The notes beneath the pieces were generated by a model. That model ran no database searches and had not been told where the DNA came from. It worked only from the letters and a program-made list of their open reading frames with translations. Positions 6,094 through 7,044 of a stretch of 7,044 nucleotides of DNA are shown here, piece by piece. Source of the stretch: Bacteroidota bacterium (GTDB lineage Bacteria > Bacteroidota > Ignavibacteria > UBA10030 > UBA8401); contig DMPG01000068.1 of assembly GCA_003456055.1 (NCBI GenBank), forward strand, positions 1-7,044. Direction: 5' to 3'. Numbering within the stretch: position 1 is the stretch's first letter; the number at the start of each line of letters is the position of its first letter. Both the position numbers and the translations under genes were made by a program.

Positions 6094-6432
6094 TTATAAT
6101 GATTCTACGATGGGTTTTAATTCTTTTTTTAAAGGGGTAATATCTATTGTTGCTGTTTTCCAGACCACTTTAAGATCAACTCCAAAATAATCATGAATAA
6201 GTATATCGCGCATTCCAGCAATTTCTTTCCACTGTATAGCAGGGTAATGTTTTTTCAACGATTTGGGAATTTTCTTAGATGCTTCTCCAATTATTTCTAA
6301 AGCACGAATCACTGCGTATTGTGTTTTATCATCCTTTGAAAATTCTTGAAAGGAGATACCATTGACAAATTTTTCTACCTTTGTTGCCGATTCATACATA
6401 TCTACAAAATAATCTTTGTATGTTCTTGTCAT
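6094..6432 (-). CDS. hepT: HEPN-domain RNase toxin, HepT/DUF86 family
   Basis: A 112-residue all-helical protein of the HepT/DUF86 family. The active-site motif R-x4-H-x-Y is intact: Arg75, His80 and Tyr82 in MRDILIHDYFGVD (74-86), preceded by the family's ALEIIGEASKKIP segment (44-56). HepT proteins are RNases that cut RNA in the HEPN dimer cleft. In studied pairs the partner MNT enzyme adds AMP units to the motif tyrosine and so neutralises the toxin; Tyr82 is the matching residue here. The ATG overlaps the TGA of the nucleotidyltransferase gene (ATGA, 6432..6429), so the two are probably translationally coupled, antitoxin first. The gene is visibly more AT-rich than dnaX downstream (32% GC in bases 6121-6180 against 52% in 5521-5580), a sign of transfer. 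It ends 9 bases before dnaX. Activity is not proven. Confidence 0.9.
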   Translation of the reverse strand: MTRTYKDYFVDMYESATKVEKFVNGISFQEFSKDDKTQYAVIRALEIIGEASKKIPKSLKKHYPAIQWKEIAGMRDILIHDYFGVDLKVVWKTATIDITPLKKELKPIVESL

Positions 6433-6722
6433 ACGTACAGAACTTCTTTTAATATTTGTTGACCAATGAATGGCTTCAAAGCAGACTTCATCACCAAATC
6501 GACCTTAATGCCAAGTTTGTTTGTGAGGTGGTCTTCTAGTTCAATAAATTTAAACATTCCGGGTGTAATGGAAAATTCTACTAAAATATCAAGATCACTT
6601 TTCTTTTTTTGTTCATTTCTAACGTATGAACCAAATACGCCAATTCTTTTTACACCAAACATTTTTTGTAATATTTTTTTTTCGGTTTTTAATTGAAATA
6701 ATATGGTATCTATGTTATTCAT
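6429..6722 (-). CDS. mntA: Minimal nucleotidyltransferase antitoxin, MntA family
   Basis: A 97-residue minimal nucleotidyltransferase. It has the catalytic GS-x10-D-x-D signature: Gly31-Ser32, Asp43 and Asp45 (GSYVRNEQKKKSDLDILVEF, 31-50), and a third acidic residue, Asp75 in KVDLV (73-77), as expected for metal-dependent nucleotide transfer. MntA antitoxins use ATP to AMPylate the tyrosine of the partner HEPN toxin. I chose the ATG at 6722, thirteen bases after the lon stop. An open frame continues upstream to a TTG at 6785 inside lon, but the extra residues are asparagine-rich and not family-like, and 97 residues is a typical MntA size. No good ribosome binding site is visible, so read-through from lon is possible. 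Bases 6661-6720 contain only about 17% GC, far below lon and dnaX. A coding A9 run (6682..6674) lies before the catalytic motif. Confidence 0.9.
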   Translation of the reverse strand: MNNIDTILFQLKTEKKILQKMFGVKRIGVFGSYVRNEQKKKSDLDILVEFSITPGMFKFIELEDHLTNKLGIKVDLVMKSALKPFIGQQILKEVLYV

Positions 6723-6735
6723 ATTGTTGACATTG

Positions 6736-7044
6736 TTATTTTTGTTTCCCAAATACGATCGGAATCGCTTCGTCAATCGTTGCAATTGGAATGATTTTCA
6801 AGCCTTCTTTTACACTGATCTGGATTTCAGTCAGATCCTTCATGTTTTCCTTTGGAATCAATACTGTTTTAATACCCGCTCGTTTTGCCGCAAGAAGTTT
6901 TTCGTTCAATCCGCCGATCGGCAATACTTCACCACGCAGTGTTATCTCACCGGTCATTGCAACATCAGCGCGCGCCGGTCTGTTGCCAATTGCAGAGATC
7001 ATCGCCATTGTCATCGTAATTCCTGCCGATGGACCATCTTTCGG
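6736..7044 (-). CDS. lon: Lon protease, C-terminal fragment of the proteolytic domain
   Basis: The last 102 residues of the ATP-dependent protease Lon, cut by the right edge of the window. The catalytic serine is visible in PKDGPSAGIT at the very start of the fragment (sixth residue), and the catalytic lysine of the Ser-Lys dyad in GGLNEKLLAAKRAGI (residues 46-60 of the fragment, Lys51), matching Ser679 and Lys722 of E. coli Lon including the spacing of 43 or so residues. Between them runs ARADVAMTGEITLRGEVLP, highly conserved in Lon. Lon degrades damaged and short-lived regulatory proteins, including many antitoxins, in the cytoplasm. The protein ends FGKQK with TAA, thirteen bases before the nucleotidyltransferase start, so the toxin-antitoxin pair may share its transcript. 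The ATPase and N-terminal domains are outside the window. Confidence 0.97.
   Translation of the reverse strand, partial: PKDGPSAGITMTMAMISAIGNRPARADVAMTGEITLRGEVLPIGGLNEKLLAAKRAGIKTVLIPKENMKDLTEIQISVKEGLKIIPIATIDEAIPIVFGKQK

Noticed and set aside
6723..6785. Upstream extension of the nucleotidyltransferase to a TTG inside lon.
   Set aside because: The added residues include an asparagine-rich stretch unlike the family, the start would be TTG, and the ATG at 6722 gives a typical MntA length.

Overview
The window looks like a chromosomal segment of a free-living bacterium from the FCB group, most likely Ignavibacteria or a related Bacteroidota lineage. This is inferred from the gene types: tandem LiaF-like membrane proteins ahead of what looks like a LytS/YehU-type kinase, an ECF sigma factor with a conserved tail, and a secreted protein family I associate with this group. 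A Bacteroidota-style TAnnTTTG promoter element and mostly weak Shine-Dalgarno signals fit this. No phylogenetic search was possible.

Every supported gene is on the minus strand, so transcription runs from base 7044 towards base 1. In that order: (i) the C-terminus of Lon protease with both catalytic residues; (ii) a compact MNT nucleotidyltransferase/HEPN pair, a HepT-MntA-type toxin-antitoxin module, clearly more AT-rich than its neighbours and wedged between lon and dnaX; (iii) dnaX, the clamp-loader tau subunit, with two A-runs where slippage could give a shorter gamma-like product; (iv) an ECF sigma factor with an ECF-like promoter upstream and a strong intrinsic terminator after it; (v) a secreted protein of unknown function overlapping a family 2 glycosyltransferase by ATGA; (vi) two LiaI/LiaF-like membrane proteins overlapping by one base, followed three bases later by the N-terminus of a membrane protein that looks like a LytS/YehU-type histidine kinase, cut by the window edge.

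Blocks (i)-(iii) are closely packed and may be co-transcribed. Block (iv) is a self-contained unit that may regulate itself. Block (v) is a two-gene unit whose products may act on the cell surface. Block (vi) looks like a cell-envelope-stress operon. Its short upstream gap holds a TAnnTTTG element preceded by two exact 9-bp direct repeats 12 bp apart, the geometry used by LytTR response regulators, which suggests autoregulation by the downstream two-component system. No CRISPR array, tRNA, rRNA or insertion sequence was seen. No stretch longer than 300 bases lacks a gene.
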